Shown: positions 62,245-64,000 of the stretch, piece by piece
How positions within the stretch are numbered: position 1 is the first letter of the stretch
Layout of the letters: every line of letters starts with the position of its first letter
From: Saccharomonospora marina XMU15
Lineage (GTDB): Bacteria; Actinomycetota; Actinomycetes; Mycobacteriales; Pseudonocardiaceae
Reading direction: 5' to 3'
Length of the DNA: 64,000 nt
NCBI RefSeq assembly: GCF_000244955.1
Contig: NZ_CM001439.1
Span: 4,076,643 to 4,140,642, forward strand
Position numbers and translations under genes: made by a program
Notes under the pieces: generated by a model
What the model saw: the letters and a program-made list of their open reading frames with translations, nothing else
The model's database searches: none
What the model was told of the DNA's origin: nothing

Positions 62245-62676
62245 ATGTTGATGCGCACGGATCCTTTCCGGGAGCTGGACCGGCTGGCCCAGCAGGTGTT
62301 CGGTGCGAACGGCACCGCGACGCGGCCCACCGTGATGCCCATGGATGCCTACCGCTCGGGCGAGGAGTTCGTCGTGCATTTCGACCTGCCCGGCGTCTCA
62401 CCGGACACGATCGACCTCGACGTGGAGCGCAACGTGCTCACGGTTCGGGCCGAGCGCAAGCCCAGCTACGCCGACGACGCCGACGTGCAGGTCGCCGAGC
62501 GGCCGCGAGGCGTGTTCAGCAGGCAGCTGTTCCTCGGTGACACGCTCGACACCGACCGGATCAGCGCGGACTACGACGCCGGGGTACTCACCCTGCGGAT
62601 CCCGATCGCGGAGCAGGCGAAGCCTCGCAAGATCGCCATCACCGGCGGATCCGAACGGAAGAAGATCAACGCCTGA
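62245..62676 (+). CDS. Hsp20/alpha-crystallin small heat-shock protein
   Basis: A 143-residue ATP-independent chaperone. The alpha-crystallin domain covers residues about 28-132: [25 protein letters not shown] in outline, [15 protein letters not shown], and the conserved [17 protein letters not shown] at 62245 with AAGGAGGA. A hairpin follows, then a J-domain gene, forming a small stress group. Confidence 0.95.
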   Translation: MLMRTDPFRELDRLAQQVFGANGTATRPTVMPMDAYRSGEEFVVHFDLPGVSPDTIDLDVERNVLTVRAERKPSYADDADVQVAERPRGVFSRQLFLGDTLDTDRISADYDAGVLTLRIPIAEQAKPRKIAITGGSERKKINA

Positions 62677-62719
62677 CGGCGGCGGCGGCCCGCCCGCGCG
62701 AGGCCGGGCGGACCGCCGC
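62677..62719. terminator. GC-rich hairpin after hsp20
   Basis: GGCGGC..CCCGCCCG pairs with CGGGCG..CCGCCG across an 8-nt loop directly after the hsp20 stop. Probably ends or reduces read-through into the J-domain gene. Confidence 0.5.
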
Positions 62720-62742
62720 TGCCCACACAGCACGAGTACGCC

Positions 62743-63078
62743 ATGTCCGCACAACGCGCGCCCGACCCCGGCAACCCCTACGACGTCCTCGGGGTGTCCC
62801 GCACGGCGACGGCAGCGGAGCTAGCGGCCGCGTACCGGCGGCTGGTTCGTGCCGTCCACCCCGACAACAGCGGCGGCGATCCGGACCGGCTCACGACCGT
62901 CGTCAACGCATACCGGCTGCTGCGCGATCCGCAGCAGCGCGCGCACTACGACCGGCGGCACCCGACGGCACACAACGAGCGCACCGAACACACCGCCCCG
63001 CCGAACGAACGCAGGGCGCGGTGGCCTCGGGAACCGGACATCCGGGTCGGACCCGTGCGCCGCCATTTCCAGCTGTGA
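62743..63078 (+). CDS. short J-domain protein
   Basis: A 111-residue protein with one J-domain (residues 10-72: NPYDVLGVSRTATAAELAAAYRRLVRAVHPDNSGG). HPD is present, so it can stimulate a DnaK. The remaining tail is Arg/Pro-rich and disordered. No zinc or C-terminal substrate domain, unlike true DnaJ. Placed after hsp20. Confidence 0.88.
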   Translation: MSAQRAPDPGNPYDVLGVSRTATAAELAAAYRRLVRAVHPDNSGGDPDRLTTVVNAYRLLRDPQQRAHYDRRHPTAHNERTEHTAPPNERRARWPREPDIRVGPVRRHFQL

Positions 63079-63153
63079 TGCCGTTCGGGGATGCCCTTCG
63101 GCGATCCTCTTGCGCGATCCACCTCGCCCCCGCCCCGCCGGGACCGGCAGCGC

Positions 63154-63690
63154 TCACCCGGCCGACGCGGCCAGCGCCGTGCCGATGGACACACCGGCGA
63201 CCACCAGCAACGCCAGCCCCGCGGCGGGACCGGTGACGGCGCTGGGCAACAGTTTCGCGCGCCTTGCCAGCAGCGGTGCCGCCACCGCCACCACGGTCAA
63301 CGCGGTGGCCAGCACGTACAGCCACGGCGATCGCAGCACCGGCGCCATCGGATAGAAGTGCACGCCGACGACCAGGCAGATCCACGGCGCCAGATACCGG
63401 GAACGGCGCAGCACGACCAGCAGCAACGCTCCCACCGCCGCCACCGCGAACTCGATCCCCACAATGATCAGGTAGGCGCGGAAGGCGGCGTCGCTGTCCA
63501 GCGCCGAGCCGCTGCCCCACTGCCGCCACGCCACCACCCCACCCACCAAAGCGACGGCCAGGCTGACGATCGAGCCCACCGTCAGCCGAACCCGCCAGGC
63601 TCTGGGCGGGTCCTCCTGCGCCCAGCCGAACCAGGCCGAGGCGAAGAATCCCAGAACGGCGGCCGTCATCGCGGCGTCACGCAGGTGCAC
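63154..63690 (-). CDS. membrane protein of unknown function
   Basis: A 178-residue protein with about five hydrophobic helices (MTAAVLGFFASAWFGWAQ; VGSIVSLAVALVGGVVAW; FAVAAVGALLLVVL; VLATALTVVAVAAPLL; last near the C-terminus). GTG at 63690 after GGGGGAG. No named family recognised. Adjacent cupin gene reads in the same direction. Confidence 0.75.
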   Translation of the reverse strand: MHLRDAAMTAAVLGFFASAWFGWAQEDPPRAWRVRLTVGSIVSLAVALVGGVVAWRQWGSGSALDSDAAFRAYLIIVGIEFAVAAVGALLLVVLRRSRYLAPWICLVVGVHFYPMAPVLRSPWLYVLATALTVVAVAAPLLARRAKLLPSAVTGPAAGLALLVVAGVSIGTALAASAG

Positions 63691-63735
63691 GGTGTCTCCC
63701 CCAGTCGGCGTGCGGCCCGGCGGCCGCACGAGGCA

Positions 63736-64000
63736 TCACAGCAATTCGAAATCGTCGAAGTCGAACCCGGGCGAGACCACACAGGACACCAGCACGTCGT
63801 CGCCGCCGTCCTGGCGGGCCGACTGCCACGTGCCCGCGGGCACCAGAACCTGCGGCCGGTGGCCGAGCTCCACGGCACCGCTCAACGTCACCGTCTCGGC
63901 GGGCTCGTGCGGGCGCTCACCGGTGCCGCCCAGCAGCAGGGTCAGTGGCCCACCCCGATGCCACAGCCACAGCTCGTCACCCCGCACCCGGTGCCACCGG
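63736..64000 (-). CDS. cupin (DUF985-like) protein, C-terminal part (truncated by window edge)
   Basis: At least 87 residues of a small cupin are visible, running in from beyond the window edge: RWHRVRGDELWLWHRGGP, PQVLVPAGTWQSAR and CVVSPGFDFDDFELL, the pattern of Cupin_5/DUF985 sugar-binding-like proteins. The reading frame is open through position 64000, so an internal GTG near 63987 is not the true start. Function unknown. Confidence 0.85.
   Translation of the reverse strand, partial: RWHRVRGDELWLWHRGGPLTLLLGGTGERPHEPAETVTLSGAVELGHRPQVLVPAGTWQSARQDGGDDVLVSCVVSPGFDFDDFELL

Overview
The window is high-GC actinobacterial chromosome, most likely from the family Pseudonocardiaceae (Saccharomonospora, Prauserella or Amycolatopsis relatives). 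This rests on codon bias, many GTG starts with 4-nt GTGA/ATGA overlaps, several apparently leaderless genes, an oligoribonuclease gene followed by tRNA-His, DivIVA-type coiled-coil proteins and an integrated actinomycete conjugative element. Species cannot be fixed from the sequence alone.

Layout. 1-8.7 kb: an ABC-2 exporter (permease cut by the window edge), a mannose-6-phosphate-isomerase-like enzyme, a MocR regulator divergent from a carboxymuconolactone-decarboxylase/PEP-mutase-like pair, then thiolase, meaB and methylmalonyl-CoA epimerase. With the crotonyl-CoA carboxylase/reductase at 9.5 kb these give an ethylmalonyl-CoA/methylmalonyl-CoA theme. 10.8-18.7 kb: housekeeping and signalling genes (DivIVA-like protein, universal stress protein plus class III cyclase, DEAD-box helicase, ProA-like dehydrogenase, M50-type membrane protease) and a DNA-glycosylase gene broken by one frameshift. 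18.9-25.9 kb: an Erm-type rRNA methylase preceded by a short leader ORF, orn, tRNA-His, a thiolase/CoA-transferase/SDR operon behind a palindromic operator, an L,D-transpeptidase and tRNA-Lys.

25.8-36.8 kb is an integrated AICE-type element of 10.9 kb. It is flanked by perfect 40-bp repeats made from the 3' end of tRNA-Lys(CTT). Leftward genes are int, xis, rep, spd, small membrane/accessory genes, an FtsK-like tra gene and small transfer-associated genes, controlled from a divergent region with repeated operators shared with an XRE repressor gene and cutA. Beyond cutA lie long inverted repeats, a Doc/Fic toxin with a candidate antitoxin, and two very small genes.

37-44.5 kb carries a gene set that strongly resembles the mycobacterial DosR dormancy regulon: universal stress protein, archease, CapA-family protein, CBS+BON protein, and an archaeal-type fructose-1,6-bisphosphate aldolase/phosphatase. 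DosR-like GGGAC(T/C)TTCG boxes lie in its intergenic regions. 44.7-48.6 kb holds an unknown protein, a MarR/MFS divergent pair, a Cys-rich pentapeptide-repeat protein and a PspC protein. 48.6-49.4 kb has no intact gene. 49.4-57.9 kb is a probable catabolic cluster: a Tat-exported amidohydrolase, MoaF-like protein, APC permease, two SDRs, aldehyde dehydrogenase and a FeaR-like AraC regulator. It is followed by a LysR fragment wrecked by a 16-bp tandem duplication and by a LysE-type exporter. The window ends with lysS, a second DivIVA-like protein, Hsp20, a J-domain protein, a membrane protein and a truncated cupin gene.
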